Positions 51,348-61,257 of a stretch of DNA of 64,000 nt are shown here, piece by piece (positions within the stretch are counted from its first letter, which is position 1; each line of letters begins with the position of its first letter). The translations under genes were made by a program, and so were the position numbers. The stretch is from Comamonas testosteroni ATCC 11996 (GTDB lineage: Bacteria; Pseudomonadota; Gammaproteobacteria; Burkholderiales; Burkholderiaceae_C): positions 174,976-238,975 of the forward strand of contig NZ_AHIL01000038.1 of assembly GCF_000241525.1 (NCBI RefSeq). The letters are read 5' to 3'. The notes under the pieces are model-generated. The model was not told the DNA's origin. It searched no databases and worked only from the letters and a program-made list of their open reading frames with translations.

Positions 51348-53336
51348 TCACGCCTGCGGCACCTGCTCTCGAAAATGAATGAAGAAATCAATGCTCGATG
51401 GATTGGCCATGGCATCGGGGCTGGCCACCTTGGCGGCGTCCGCTCCCAGCAGCAGCTTGCGCACCGGCACCTCCATCTTCTTGCCGGTGAGGGTGCGCGG
51501 AATCTCGGCCACTTGTACCACCACATTGGGCACATGGCGTGCCGAGGCCTTGGTCTTGATGGCGTTCTTGATCTGGGCGGTCAGCTCGCCCGTCAATGCC
51601 TGGCCTTCGGCCAGGGTCACGAACAGCGGCATGAAGGAAGGTCGGCCCAGGTATTCGAGGTCAACCACCAGGCTGTCCTTGACGGCGTCGAGCTCCTCGA
51701 CGACACGGTAGATCTCCGCCGTGCCCATGCGTATGCCGAAGCGGTTGATGGTGCTGTCCGAGCGTCCGTAGATCACGGCCGTGCCGCGCTCGCTGAACTC
51801 GATCCAGTCGCCATGGCGCCAGTAGCCGGCAAACACATCGAAATAGCTGTCGTGGTAGCGCGCCCCGCTCTCGTCGTTCCAGAAGAACACGGGCATGGAG
51901 GGCATGGGCTCCGTAATCACCAGCTCGCCGACTTCGGCAACCACCTTCTGGCCCTGTTCGTTGAAGGCATGGGCGGCTACGCCGAGTTCGCGGCACTGAA
52001 TCTCGCCCGCATTGACGGGCAGTATGGGAGCACAGGCTACGAAGCCCGAGGCGATATCCGTGCCGCCGCTGATCGAAGCCAGCCACAGATCACTTTTGAC
52101 GTTCTCATAGACCCAGGCGTAGGCATCGAGAGGCAGCGGTGAGCCCGTGGAGTTGACGGCACGCAGTTTCTCGAACTGGCGTCCCTTCTTCGGCGCGAAG
52201 CCATCCTTCATGCTCTTGGTGAGAAAGGCCGCACCGCAACCAAAGATACTGACCTGGTATTGGTCGATGAAGTCCCAGAGCGCATCATCATTGGGCGCCG
52301 TCGGGTTGCCGTCGGACAGGACCACGGTCGCGCCGACCAGCAGGCTGCCTATCATCAGATTCCAGACAATCCAGCCCGTGCTGCCCAGGAACATGAAGCG
52401 GTCGCCGGGCAATACATCGTGCTGCAGGCGATTGGTCTTGAGGTGGGTGAGCACGATGCCGCCATGGCTGTGCACCATGGCCTTGGGCAGGCCGGTGGTT
52501 CCCGAGGAGTACACCACCCACAGCGGATGGGCGAACGGCAGGCGCTCGAACTGCAGCGGCGCTGCATGGCGCGTTGCCTCATCCCAGCTCATGCAGTCGC
52601 GCCAGGGCACGGCCGCATGCTCTGCATCGCTGCCGAACAGGGGCCCAGGCACATGAATCACCTGGGCGATATCGGGCAGACCCTGAAGCACTTCGTCCAG
52701 CACTTCACGGCGATCGAACTGCCTGCCGGCATAGGTGTAGCTGTCGGTCGCGAAAATCAGCTTGGGCGCAATCTGCTGGAAGCGGTCCAGCACCACGGAA
52801 ACACCCATCTCCGGCGCGCAGCTGGACCAGATGGCGCCAATGCTGGCGCAGGCCAGGAACGCCACCACGGTCTGCGGCACATTGGGCAGATAGGCCACCA
52901 CGCGATCGCCACGCCCTATGCCCAGACCGCGCAGGCTTGCCGCCAGGGCGCCCACATCGCGCTGCAACTGCTGCCAGGAGACTTCGGCCGGAGCCTGGCC
53001 CTCGCAGCGCGCAATGATGGCCGGACGCTGATCGCTGGCCTGGCGGAAGATGTGCTCTGCGTAGTTGAGCCGGGTGTCTGGGAACCACTCGGCACCGGGC
53101 ATCTTGCGGCTGGCCAGCACCTGCGTGGGGTCACCATCGGCCTGAATGTCGAAGTAGTCCCAGATGGAGCGCCAGAAGCCTTCGATATCGGTTGCCGACC
53201 ATTGCCACAGCGCCTCATAGTCGGAGAAGTCACCGCCACGGCTGTCGCGCAGCCAGTTCATGTAATGCCGCAGGCCGCTTTGCTCCTGCTGCTGCTGCGT
53301 GGGCCTCCACAATTCCTGCCCTTGTACCAATGCCAT
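51348..53336 (-). CDS. Acetoacetyl-CoA synthetase
   Basis: A 662-residue AMP-forming ligase matching AacS/acetoacetate-CoA ligase in length and motifs: ACS_N domain, core YSSGTTGLPKAMVH, GGTDIASGF, the hinge region GRSDSTINRFGIRMGTAEIY, and catalytic Lys in RTLTGKKMEVPVRK. It activates acetoacetate with ATP and CoA in the cytoplasm, joining 3-hydroxybutyrate breakdown to central metabolism. GGAG lies five bases before the ATG. It is 85 bases after the sigma-54 activator gene on the same strand. The GTTDIASGF-type block separates it from acetyl-CoA synthetase. Confidence 0.95.
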   Translation of the reverse strand: MALVQGQELWRPTQQQQEQSGLRHYMNWLRDSRGGDFSDYEALWQWSATDIEGFWRSIWDYFDIQADGDPTQVLASRKMPGAEWFPDTRLNYAEHIFRQASDQRPAIIARCEGQAPAEVSWQQLQRDVGALAASLRGLGIGRGDRVVAYLPNVPQTVVAFLACASIGAIWSSCAPEMGVSVVLDRFQQIAPKLIFATDSYTYAGRQFDRREVLDEVLQGLPDIAQVIHVPGPLFGSDAEHAAVPWRDCMSWDEATRHAAPLQFERLPFAHPLWVVYSSGTTGLPKAMVHSHGGIVLTHLKTNRLQHDVLPGDRFMFLGSTGWIVWNLMIGSLLVGATVVLSDGNPTAPNDDALWDFIDQYQVSIFGCGAAFLTKSMKDGFAPKKGRQFEKLRAVNSTGSPLPLDAYAWVYENVKSDLWLASISGGTDIASGFVACAPILPVNAGEIQCRELGVAAHAFNEQGQKVVAEVGELVITEPMPSMPVFFWNDESGARYHDSYFDVFAGYWRHGDWIEFSERGTAVIYGRSDSTINRFGIRMGTAEIYRVVEELDAVKDSLVVDLEYLGRPSFMPLFVTLAEGQALTGELTAQIKNAIKTKASARHVPNVVVQVAEIPRTLTGKKMEVPVRKLLLGADAAKVASPDAMANPSSIDFFIHFREQVPQA

Positions 53337-53421
53337 GCTGTCTCCGGACTCAAATTAGATATTTTTTATAACTATAAAAACAAACCAAGTCCTACTCACC
53401 AAGGGCAATCCCTAGCATGAC

Positions 53422-54972
53422 TCAGAAATTCAGCTTCTCGAGCCGGTCGTATAGCTTGGCGCGCGATATGCCGAGCGTCCTTGCCACCGCCAGCTTGTTG
53501 CCACCATGGGCCTGCATCGCGGCCCGTATGGCGCGGGTTTCGAGATCAGCCATTTGCTCGGCCAGCGGCTTGAGCAGATCACCCGTCGCCAGCCTCGCCG
53601 CCACAGTCTCCTGAGTCAGGGGCTGCCGATGCGGCGCCTGAGGCTCGACCCCGGACGAGCGCAGCACCTGTGCCAGCAGGCCGGCATCGATGTGCGAGTC
53701 ATCGCAGCGCATGGCGGCCTGCTCCAGCACATTGCGCAGCTCGCGAATATTGCCGCGCCAGGCCTGTGCGACCAGCAGCTCCAGTGCGCCCTTGCCAAGC
53801 TCCGGTGGCACCATGTCGTTGCGCAGCGCCAGGTCCTCGCAGAGCATTTCCACCAGGGCCGGGATATCGCTGCTGCGCTCGCGCAGCGGCGGCACGCGCA
53901 CGGGCAGCACATGCAGCCGGTAGAACAGGTCTTCGCGGAAGCGCCCGTCGCGCACCATCTGCAGCAGATCGCGAGAAGTGGCGGCCACTACGCGCACATC
54001 GAAATGCACGATCTGGTTGGAGCCCAGCGGCTCGATCTCGCCCTCCTGCAAGGCCCGCAGCAGCTTGGCCTGCAGGCTGGCGGGCATGTCGCCGATTTCA
54101 TCAAGAAACAAGGTGCCGCCATCGGCGAGCTTGAACTTGCCGTCGCGTGTCTTGCGGTCGGCTCCGGTAAATGCGCCCGGTGCCACACCAAAGAACTCGG
54201 CCTCCAGCAGCGTCTCGGGAATGGCCGCGATGTTGACGCTCACAAAAGGACCGGCCGACCGCGCCGATGCGGCATGGATGGCATGGGCCAGCACCTCCTT
54301 GCCGGTACCGGTCTCCCCCAGCAGCAGCACCGGGCTCATGGACTGGGCTGCCCGCCGCGCCTGGCGCTTGACCTCGACCGCAGCCGGGCTGCTGCCCACA
54401 AAGCTGGCAAAGCTGTATTTGCTGCGGCGCGACCCTTGTGCGGACGCCTGCAAGCTGCGGCTGCGCTGGGCAGCCAGCTCGCGCCGCGCTTCATCGAGAT
54501 CGCGCTGCAGCATCGCGAACTTGCTGATCAGCGGCTGCAGGGTCGTCTCGGGCTGGTCGAACAGCACAATGCCGATGGCACCGATCACGCCTCCTTCATC
54601 GTCATGCAGCGGCAGGCGGCTGACGACAAAGGTTCCGGCGCTATTGGTCAGCAGATCGATCAGGACCGGCTTGCCGGTCTCCAGCACGCTGCGCATCTGC
54701 GTGTTGGGGATGACCTCCTCCACCATATGCCCGAGAAAATCGCCCACACCGGCTACTCCCAGGCGCGGCAAAAAACGCTCGTAGCCTTTGTTGACCCAGA
54801 CAATGCGCCCGCTTCTGTCGACCAGAAACATGCCCTGGCTCATTGACGAGAACAGCTGAAACATGGACCGTGCCGCCAGGGCATAGATGCCGTCGGCATC
54901 ATCGGGCAGCTCGCAAGCGAAATCGTGGGGTAGCAGTTGGCTCATTTCCATCGCGTCATGGTAGGGCGACAT
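53422..54972 (-). CDS. Sigma-54-dependent activator (PAS, AAA+, Fis)
   Basis: A 516-residue enhancer-binding protein: an N-terminal PAS domain (MFLVDRSGRIVWVNKGYERFL), the sigma-54 interaction AAA+ module with Walker A GETGTGKE, the intact GAFTGA loop (FGVAPGAFTGADR) and Walker B GTLFLDEIGDMP, then a Fis-type DNA-binding helix (NKLAVARTLGISRAKLYDRL). The frame is open to 55140, through the tctA terminator, so the start must be below it; ATG 54972 is chosen, with 54951 and 54945 as alternatives. It is next to aacS and near the livK sigma-54 promoter. HbcR of Pseudomonas aeruginosa, which controls 3-hydroxybutyrate use, has a similar role. Confidence 0.92.
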   Translation of the reverse strand: MSPYHDAMEMSQLLPHDFACELPDDADGIYALAARSMFQLFSSMSQGMFLVDRSGRIVWVNKGYERFLPRLGVAGVGDFLGHMVEEVIPNTQMRSVLETGKPVLIDLLTNSAGTFVVSRLPLHDDEGGVIGAIGIVLFDQPETTLQPLISKFAMLQRDLDEARRELAAQRSRSLQASAQGSRRSKYSFASFVGSSPAAVEVKRQARRAAQSMSPVLLLGETGTGKEVLAHAIHAASARSAGPFVSVNIAAIPETLLEAEFFGVAPGAFTGADRKTRDGKFKLADGGTLFLDEIGDMPASLQAKLLRALQEGEIEPLGSNQIVHFDVRVVAATSRDLLQMVRDGRFREDLFYRLHVLPVRVPPLRERSSDIPALVEMLCEDLALRNDMVPPELGKGALELLVAQAWRGNIRELRNVLEQAAMRCDDSHIDAGLLAQVLRSSGVEPQAPHRQPLTQETVAARLATGDLLKPLAEQMADLETRAIRAAMQAHGGNKLAVARTLGISRAKLYDRLEKLNF

Positions 54973-55072
54973 TGAAACCCAACCATCAGCACAGACCTGT
55001 AGCCGTGCTCCTTGCGCCACCCATGCTTGAACGGACAACGAATCCACGCTTATGAACCGAGCCGGCCTCCAT

Positions 55073-55109
55073 AAAAAAAATCCCCTGTCCAGCTCACCGA
55101 ACAGGGGAT
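55073..55109 (-). terminator. Terminator of the tct operon
   Basis: The inverted repeat ATCCCCTGT/ACAGGGGAT with a 12-base loop, followed on the minus strand by eight T, 56 bases after the tctA stop. Confidence 0.88.
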
Positions 55110-55164
55110 ATGAATGCAACGGGCTCCATGCGTGAAGCACCCGCAGCAGGCTAGGAAACCGGAC

Positions 55165-56691
55165 TCAGGCGGCGCTTGCCTCCCTGGCGTGCTTGGCCTG
55201 CGACAGGCGCTTGAGCACGCGAGGAATGATCAGCACGGCCAGCACGATGATGATCAGCGTCAGCGACATGGGACGCTGCAGGAAGATCCACCAGCTGCCC
55301 TCGCCGATCGACACTGCGTTGCGCATCTGCGCTTCGGCCAGGGGGCCGAGGATCATGCCAACCACCACGGGAGCGGTGGGGAAGTCGAAGCGGCGCATGA
55401 TCACGCCCAGCAAGCCAATGCCGTAGAGCAGGAACAGATCGAACGCGCTCTGGCGCATGCCGTAGGCACCGACCGTTGCGAAGATCAGAATGCCGGCATA
55501 CAACTGGGGACGCGGAATCTTCAGCAGCTTGACCCACAGGCCCACCATGGGCAGGTTGAGCACCAGCAGCATCACGTTGCCGATGTACAGCGAGGCGATC
55601 AGCGCCCAGACCAGGGTCGCAGAGCTGGTAAACAGCTGGGGGCCGGGGTTGATGCCGTAGTTCTGGAAAGCGCCCAGCAGCACGGCCGTGGTGTTGCTGG
55701 TGGGAATGCCCAGAGTCAGCAGCGGAATCAGGGCTGCGGTCACGGTCGCATTGTTGGCAGCTTCCGGACCGGCCACGCCTTCGATGGCGCCCTTGCCGCC
55801 GAACTCGGCCTTGTCTTCGCCCTTGGCCAGCTTCTTTTCGGTCGCATAGCTCAGGAAGGTCGGGATCTCGGTGCCACCGGCAGGAATGCAGCCGAACGGT
55901 GTGCCCAGCAGCGTGCCGCGCATCCAGGCGGGCCAGGAACGCTTCCAGTCGCGCTTGGTCATGTGCACACGCGTCAGCTTGTTCTGGGATTCCTCGACCT
56001 TGCCTTCATACATGGCGGCATATAGCACTTCGGCCACGGCAAACAGGCCCACGGCCACCAGCACGATATCGATGCCGTCCAGCAGCTCCATCTTGCCGCC
56101 GGTATAGCGCGCCGCACCGGAGATCTGGTCCATGCCGATGCAACCCGCAGCCAGGCCAACAAACAGCGCCGTCATGCCGCGCAGCGTGCTCTGTCCCAGA
56201 ACGGCACTCACGGTGGTGAAGGCCAGCACCATGAGCATGAAGTACTCGGGCGGGCCCAGCTTCACGGCGAAGTCGGCCACATAGGGAGCGAACAGGGTCA
56301 CCACCACGGTGGCAAAGGTACCCGCGAAAAACGAGCCGATCGCAGCGGTTGCCAACGCCGCCCCGGCTCGGCCGCTCTTGGCCATCTTGTTGCCTTCCAT
56401 GGCCGTGACCATGGATGCCGTCTCGCCGGGCGTGTTCAGCAAAATCGATGTGGTCGAGCCGCCATACATGGCACCGTAGTAGATGCCGGCAAAGAAAATC
56501 ATGGATGCCGTCACATCCACCTTGGCGGTGATGGGCAGCAGCATGGCCACGGCCACGGCCGGGCCGATACCAGGCAGCACGCCCACAGCCGTACCCAGGG
56601 CACAACCCACCAGAGCCCACAGCAGATTGGCGGGCGTGATGGCGGTGGCAAAGCCAGCCATCAAAGCATTGAAGATATCCATTACAGCCAC
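55165..56691 (-). CDS. tctA: Tripartite tricarboxylate transporter large permease
   Basis: A 508-residue inner-membrane protein with about eleven to twelve hydrophobic segments. It matches the TctA family, with [44 protein letters not shown] opening and the [15 protein letters not shown] block. With TctB and the TctC receptor it imports tricarboxylates or related carboxylates using an ion gradient. It overlaps the tctB end by ten bases. Last gene of the minus-strand operon. Confidence 0.93.
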   Translation of the reverse strand: MAVMDIFNALMAGFATAITPANLLWALVGCALGTAVGVLPGIGPAVAVAMLLPITAKVDVTASMIFFAGIYYGAMYGGSTTSILLNTPGETASMVTAMEGNKMAKSGRAGAALATAAIGSFFAGTFATVVVTLFAPYVADFAVKLGPPEYFMLMVLAFTTVSAVLGQSTLRGMTALFVGLAAGCIGMDQISGAARYTGGKMELLDGIDIVLVAVGLFAVAEVLYAAMYEGKVEESQNKLTRVHMTKRDWKRSWPAWMRGTLLGTPFGCIPAGGTEIPTFLSYATEKKLAKGEDKAEFGGKGAIEGVAGPEAANNATVTAALIPLLTLGIPTSNTTAVLLGAFQNYGINPGPQLFTSSATLVWALIASLYIGNVMLLVLNLPMVGLWVKLLKIPRPQLYAGILIFATVGAYGMRQSAFDLFLLYGIGLLGVIMRRFDFPTAPVVVGMILGPLAEAQMRNAVSIGEGSWWIFLQRPMSLTLIIIVLAVLIIPRVLKRLSQAKHAREASAA

Positions 56692-57275
56692 CCCGTTTCA
56701 GTCAGACCAGGCAGATTGATGGCCAGGAACTTGGTAAACATCCAGAACACCGGGGCTGCAATCAACAGCCCCGTGATCACATCCTTGACCCAGGTACCCG
56801 GTGCTGACGCCTGGGGCTGATGCGAAGCGCGGCGCAGGCCCTGCACGGCCAGCACATAGCAGATGGTGCAGCTGAAAATAAAGCCCAGGGTACTGATCAA
56901 GGCCGCATTCACCAGCAGACCGGCCGAGACCCAGGCAAAGGGCAGGATGTCGGCCTTGGGCTGACCACCCGGGTCGGCCGCATGGCGAAAACCACCGCTG
57001 CGAGCTTCCCAGATCAGCAAGGCACCGCAGATACCCAGCACCACTGCGCAGACCCAGGGCAGGAAATTGGGACCGACACCGCCGTAGCCGGAGTCCGAAG
57101 GAATTTGCAGTGCGCCAAAGGCCAGTCCCGCAGCGACCAGCAGCACGCCTGCACCGACAATGGTTTGCGCTCTCTTGGACGGTACGTTGGGGCTCTGCGG
57201 CTCGTCGGGGTCTGCATAGGCCGAAACCTGTGCGGCCTCCGCTGCCCGGGCCAGATCTTGGAATGAATCAGACAT
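56682..57275 (-). CDS. tctB: Tripartite tricarboxylate transporter small permease
   Basis: A 197-residue inner-membrane protein with about four hydrophobic segments after a hydrophilic N-terminus of about 40 residues. Composition and place (between tctC and tctA) match TctB. The ATG at 57275 is chosen; the frame extends 28 codons upstream but without a recognisable site. The longer N-terminus is not usual for the family. Confidence 0.88.
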   Translation of the reverse strand: MSDSFQDLARAAEAAQVSAYADPDEPQSPNVPSKRAQTIVGAGVLLVAAGLAFGALQIPSDSGYGGVGPNFLPWVCAVVLGICGALLIWEARSGGFRHAADPGGQPKADILPFAWVSAGLLVNAALISTLGFIFSCTICYVLAVQGLRRASHQPQASAPGTWVKDVITGLLIAAPVFWMFTKFLAINLPGLTETGWL

Positions 57276-57468
57276 GATGAATGTGTTTGATTTCAATGGT
57301 TTTCGGAACCCGCCAGAGCCGCCTTGCGGCAGCTCCCACGGCATCATGGGGTTGCACAAACCCTGGCTTGCGCCGTCAGGAGCAGACCATCAATCAGTGC
57401 GGGGGAGAAACGGCAGGACACAACGCGATCAGGGCTGAAGTCGCCAGCCCTGTGCCATGTCCTGGAAA

Positions 57469-57491
57469 GGCCGCTGCAGGACGCAGCGGCC
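57469..57491 (-). other. Hairpin between tctC and tctB
   Basis: A 9-base inverted repeat, GGCCGCTGC-AGGAC-GCAGCGGCC, nine bases after the tctC stop. There is no strong T run. Such structures protect the receptor mRNA or stop some transcripts, so that receptor outnumbers permease. The 225-base tctC-tctB spacer holds nothing else visible. Confidence 0.6.
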
Positions 57492-57500
57492 TGGTGATCA

Positions 57501-58466
57501 TCAGATCATGCCGGACTTGGCCATGGTGGCGCGCAGGCTGGCGAACTCGTCGTCAACGAACTTGCCAAAGGCATCGCCGCCCAGCCAGGCGGGTGTCCAG
57601 TCGTTCTTCTGCAGCGCTTCGGCCCAGGCCTTGCTCTTGGTGGCTTTTTCGATCTGGGCGACCAGCTCGTCGCGCTGGGCCTTGGAAATGCCGGGAGCGC
57701 CATAGACACCGCGCCAGTTGCCGATTTCCACGTTGATGCCCTGCTCCTTGAGCGTGGGAACGCTGGACGCCGCACCCTTGAGGCGCTGGGCCGAGGTCAC
57801 GCCGATGGGCTTCATCTTGCCGGTCGCGATGTATTCGGCAAATTCGCTGAAGCCGCTGCCGCCCACGGTGACGTTGCCACCCAGGATGGCGGAGATGGCC
57901 TCGCCGCCCCCACGGAAAGCCACGTAGTTGATCTTGGCGGGGTCCACGCCCACCTCACGGGCGATCATGGCCGCGGCAATGTGCTCGGTGGAGCCGCGCG
58001 AGCCACCGCCCCATTTGACGGAGCCGGGATCCTTCTTGAGCTGGGCCACCACTTCCGCCATGTTCTTGAACGGCGAGTTGGCGGGCAGCACAAACACGTT
58101 GTATTCGCTGGTCAGGCGCGCCAAAGGCGTGGCCTGGCTCAGATTGACGGGAGGCTTGCCGGTAATGATGCCGCCCAGCATCACGGCGCCCATGACCATC
58201 ATGGCATTGGGATCGCCCTTGCTGCCGTTGACGAACTGGGCCAGACCGATGGCGCCGGCAGCGCCGCCCTTGTTGTCATAAGTGACGGAAGAAGCCACAC
58301 CTGCGTCCTGCAAGGCCTTGCCAAGGGCACGACCTGTCGTGTCCCAGCCGCCACCCGGGTTGGCGGGCAGCATCATCTTGATGGCCGCCGCGGCCTGGGC
58401 CGACAGGGGCAAAGCACCGGCCGCCGCCAGGGCTGCCAGAGACTTCAGAAACGTATCACGACGCAT
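57501..58466 (-). CDS. tctC: Tricarboxylate-binding receptor TctC
   Basis: A 321-residue periplasmic binding protein of the Bug/TctC family. Signal peptide ends at about residue 26 (SAQA-AAA), and the mature part begins IKMMLPANPGGGWD, the variant seen in true TctC proteins. AAGGAG lies six bases before the ATG. It is the first gene of tctCBA and divergent from tctDE (147 bases). In Salmonella the homologous system imports citrate; here other carboxylates are possible. Confidence 0.93.
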   Translation of the reverse strand: MRRDTFLKSLAALAAAGALPLSAQAAAAIKMMLPANPGGGWDTTGRALGKALQDAGVASSVTYDNKGGAAGAIGLAQFVNGSKGDPNAMMVMGAVMLGGIITGKPPVNLSQATPLARLTSEYNVFVLPANSPFKNMAEVVAQLKKDPGSVKWGGGSRGSTEHIAAAMIAREVGVDPAKINYVAFRGGGEAISAILGGNVTVGGSGFSEFAEYIATGKMKPIGVTSAQRLKGAASSVPTLKEQGINVEIGNWRGVYGAPGISKAQRDELVAQIEKATKSKAWAEALQKNDWTPAWLGGDAFGKFVDDEFASLRATMAKSGMI

Positions 58467-58613
58467 GATGTACTCCTTATGTAGTTGGTGAATGCAATCA
58501 TGGACAGCCTGCCTGTCAAACGGCTGTCCAATCACCTAGGGCTATCCCTTAAGCAAGTCCGGTAGTTTCACGAGTTGTCTTCGCATTCGCAGCGCAGTGC
58601 TATGTTCGGCAGC

Positions 58614-59303
58614 ATGCAATTACTGCTTGTTGAAGATGACTCCGCCATGCGCACCACGCTTCAGCGCACTCTGATGCGCCGCGGCCTGAGTGTGGATGTG
58701 GCGGCCGACGGCCCCAGTGCCCTTGCTCATTGGCAGACCCGCGAACCTGATGCCGTGGTGCTGGACCTGAGTCTGCCCGGCCTCGACGGCCTGCAGGTGC
58801 TGGAGCGCGCCCGGGCCATGGGCCTGCGCACGCCGGTGCTGATCCTGACCGCGCGCGGCACCGTGGGCGACCGCGTCATGGGTCTGAATGCCGGTGCCGA
58901 CGACTATCTGGCCAAGCCCTTTGACCTCGACGAACTCGAAGCGCGCCTGCGCGCCCTGCTGCGCCGCAGCCAGGATAGTTTCACACCCAGATCGGCTTCT
59001 GAAACTGTCACCCTGGGCGCATTGCGCTATGAAAAGGAAAGCGGTGCCATTTATCTTGACGGCAAGGTTCTGGAGCTGACCCCGCGCGAGCTGTCCATGA
59101 TGCATGCGCTGCTGGCACGACCCGGCCATGCGGTCACCAAGGAGCGGCTGTTCAGCCTGGTCTTCCCCGGCGAGGTCGATGTGCAGTACGAGGCCGTGGA
59201 AGTCGTGGCCTACCGGCTGCGCAAAAAGCTGGGCGGCACCGGCGTGCAGCTCGTCACGCTGCGCGGTCTGGGCTATCTGGTCAAAGCCGAGGCGGCGGCA
59301 TGA
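58614..59303 (+). CDS. tctD: Two-component response regulator TctD
   Basis: A 229-residue OmpR-type regulator: receiver domain with acidic pocket (VEDD), phospho-acceptor Asp51 (VLDLSLPG) and Lys in AKPFD, then a winged HTH (LELTPRELSMMHAL; VVAYRLRKKLG; LRGLGYLVK). It is divergent from tctCBA and overlaps the sensor gene by four bases. ATG 58614 corresponds to the TctD N-terminus; ATG 58602 is possible. Likely activates tctCBA when its substrate is present. Confidence 0.9.
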   Translation: MQLLLVEDDSAMRTTLQRTLMRRGLSVDVAADGPSALAHWQTREPDAVVLDLSLPGLDGLQVLERARAMGLRTPVLILTARGTVGDRVMGLNAGADDYLAKPFDLDELEARLRALLRRSQDSFTPRSASETVTLGALRYEKESGAIYLDGKVLELTPRELSMMHALLARPGHAVTKERLFSLVFPGEVDVQYEAVEVVAYRLRKKLGGTGVQLVTLRGLGYLVKAEAAA

Positions 59304-60775
59304 CAGCCCGTCCGGCAAGGACGCGGCCCAGGACAGCCTGGTCGCTGCGGCGCCTGCTGCTCACCGGCATCTTGCTGCCTGTGCTGGCGCTGATTGCCCT
59401 GAATGCCTGGAGCCTCTATCAGCAAACCCTGGCATCGCTGCACACGGCTTATGACAGAACCCTGCTGGCCTCGGCCAAAAGCATCAGCGAGCAGATCGGC
59501 GTCACCGGATACGACGATCAGGCACAGTTGCGCGCCATCGTCCCCTATTCGGCACTGGAAATCTTCGAGGCCGACAACCAGAGCCGCATGTTCTACCGCG
59601 TCTCCACTCTGGACGGACAGTTGATCTCGGGCTTTGCGGAGCTGCCTGTCTGGAACGGCAAGATTCCGCAGCGCCCCCCCTATGCGGCGCTGGTGGATTT
59701 CTATGACGACGAGTTTCGCGGCCACCCCGTGCGCGTGGCCGTGCTGCTGCAGCCGGTTGCCAGTGCCGACGGACGCGGCATGGCCGTGATCCAGGTCGCC
59801 GAAACCCTGGAGCTGCGCGAATCCCTGGCCTTGCAGATTCTGCGTGACACCCTGATTCGTCAGGCCCTGCTGGTGCTGGTCGTCGCGCTGATCGTCATCA
59901 TCGTGGTGCAGCGCGCCACCCAGCCCATACGCCAGCTCAGCCAGGACCTGCAGGGCCGTGCCCAGGGAGATCTGAGTCCGCTGGCAGCTCCCGAGATGCC
60001 GCGCGAAGTCCAGCCCCTGCTGGAAGCCACCAACCAGACCATGCAACGCCTGCAAGGCCTGCTGAGCAATCAGAAGCGCTTTGTGCGCGACGCCTCGCAC
60101 CAGCTGCGCACGCCGCTGGCCGTGCTCAAGGTTCAGGTGCAGTCGGCCAAGCGCGGCGATATTCCACCGGCCCAGGCCTTTGCCGAGATCGACGACACGG
60201 TGGACCGCGCCACCCGCGTCGCCAACCAGATGCTGGCCCTGGCCAAGGTCGAGCAGCTGCGCCAGGAAGACAGCAACCAGAGCGGCGCCATGCTTGCCCA
60301 GCTCGACGATATCGTGCGCGACGTGGCGCTGGAGCTGTCACCGCTGATTGCCGATCACGACATGGACTTCGGCATCGAAACCCAGGCCTGCTGCGTGGCC
60401 GCCCATGAATGGATGCTGCGCGAGCTCACCCGCAACCTGCTGCACAACGCCATACGCCACACGCCCAGGCACGGTAGTCTGCAGGTCTATGTCCGCGCGC
60501 ACGACGGCATGGCACAGCTGAGTATCGAAGACAGCGGCAGCGGCATCGACGATGAACTGGCCCAGCGGCTGTTCCAGCCTTTTTCGGCGGGCAACGCGCG
60601 CAGCGGCTCTGGCCTGGGCCTGGCCATCTGCCAGGAGATCGTGCAAACCCTGGGCGGCCAGATCGAGCTGCGCAATCTGCACGACGGACTCGGCCGCGTG
60701 CGTGGCCTGCAGGCGCTGATTCAGCTGCCCCTGCACAATGGCGATACCCAGGACATGGATACAGCTCTGACTTGA
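59300..60775 (+). CDS. tctE: Sensor histidine kinase TctE
   Basis: A 491-residue membrane kinase: transmembrane segment at about residues 20-40, periplasmic sensor region, second transmembrane segment at about 185-204, HAMP (TQPIRQLSQDL), HisKA with His267 (RDASHQLRTPLAVL) and HATPase_c (HNAIRHTP; EDSGSGIDDELA; SGSGLGLAICQEIV). It senses an external carboxylate and phosphorylates TctD. Its start overlaps the tctD stop (ATGA), so the pair is coupled. Confidence 0.92.
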   Translation: MTARPARTRPRTAWSLRRLLLTGILLPVLALIALNAWSLYQQTLASLHTAYDRTLLASAKSISEQIGVTGYDDQAQLRAIVPYSALEIFEADNQSRMFYRVSTLDGQLISGFAELPVWNGKIPQRPPYAALVDFYDDEFRGHPVRVAVLLQPVASADGRGMAVIQVAETLELRESLALQILRDTLIRQALLVLVVALIVIIVVQRATQPIRQLSQDLQGRAQGDLSPLAAPEMPREVQPLLEATNQTMQRLQGLLSNQKRFVRDASHQLRTPLAVLKVQVQSAKRGDIPPAQAFAEIDDTVDRATRVANQMLALAKVEQLRQEDSNQSGAMLAQLDDIVRDVALELSPLIADHDMDFGIETQACCVAAHEWMLRELTRNLLHNAIRHTPRHGSLQVYVRAHDGMAQLSIEDSGSGIDDELAQRLFQPFSAGNARSGSGLGLAICQEIVQTLGGQIELRNLHDGLGRVRGLQALIQLPLHNGDTQDMDTALT

Positions 60776-60807
60776 ATCGCCATCCCTTCACGCCGCAAAA
60801 TACCGAT

Positions 60808-61245
60808 ATGAGTGAAACTGAATCCATGCGTCTGGACAAATGGCTGTGGTGCGCGCGGTTCTACAAGACCCGCAGCTTGGCCGTGGAGGAAATCGGCAAA
60901 GGCCGGGTCACGGTCAACAACGCCAATGCCAAAGCCTCGCGTGAAATCCGCCCGGGCGACCACATCCACCTGCGCCAGGGCAATATTCCCAGAGAAGTCA
61001 TAGTGCGCGGGCTGAGCGGCATGCGCGGCCCTGCGCCCGTGGCCCAGCAGCTGTATGAGGAAACGGCGCAAAGCATTGCCCAGCGAGAACAGCTGGCCGA
61101 GCAGCGCCGCCTGGCACCCGAGCCCGCCGAAGCACTGGCGGCACAGCACACAGGCCGCCCCACCAAGCGCGATCGCCGCGAAATCGACCGCGTACAGCGC
61201 AGCAGCGGCTGGGGCGACCGCTGGAGTGCCTCCATCGATGATTGA
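60808..61245 (+). CDS. S4-domain RNA-binding protein, Hsp15-like
   Basis: A 145-residue protein with an N-terminal S4 domain (MRLDKWLWCARFYKTRSLAVEEI) and a basic C-terminal tail (RPTKRDRREIDRVQR). It matches heat-shock protein 15 (HslR), which binds 50S subunits carrying stalled peptidyl-tRNA. ATG 60808 is chosen; a TTG at 60772 that overlaps the tctE stop would add 12 residues. Plus strand, 32 bases after tctE, so readthrough is possible although the roles are unrelated. Confidence 0.9.
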   Translation: MSETESMRLDKWLWCARFYKTRSLAVEEIGKGRVTVNNANAKASREIRPGDHIHLRQGNIPREVIVRGLSGMRGPAPVAQQLYEETAQSIAQREQLAEQRRLAPEPAEALAAQHTGRPTKRDRREIDRVQRSSGWGDRWSASIDD

Positions 61246-61257
61246 AAACCTTCGCCC

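Noticed and set aside
53337..53421. Sigma-54 promoter before aacS
   Set aside because: No GG-N10-GC element of acceptable quality was found on the minus strand in this gap.
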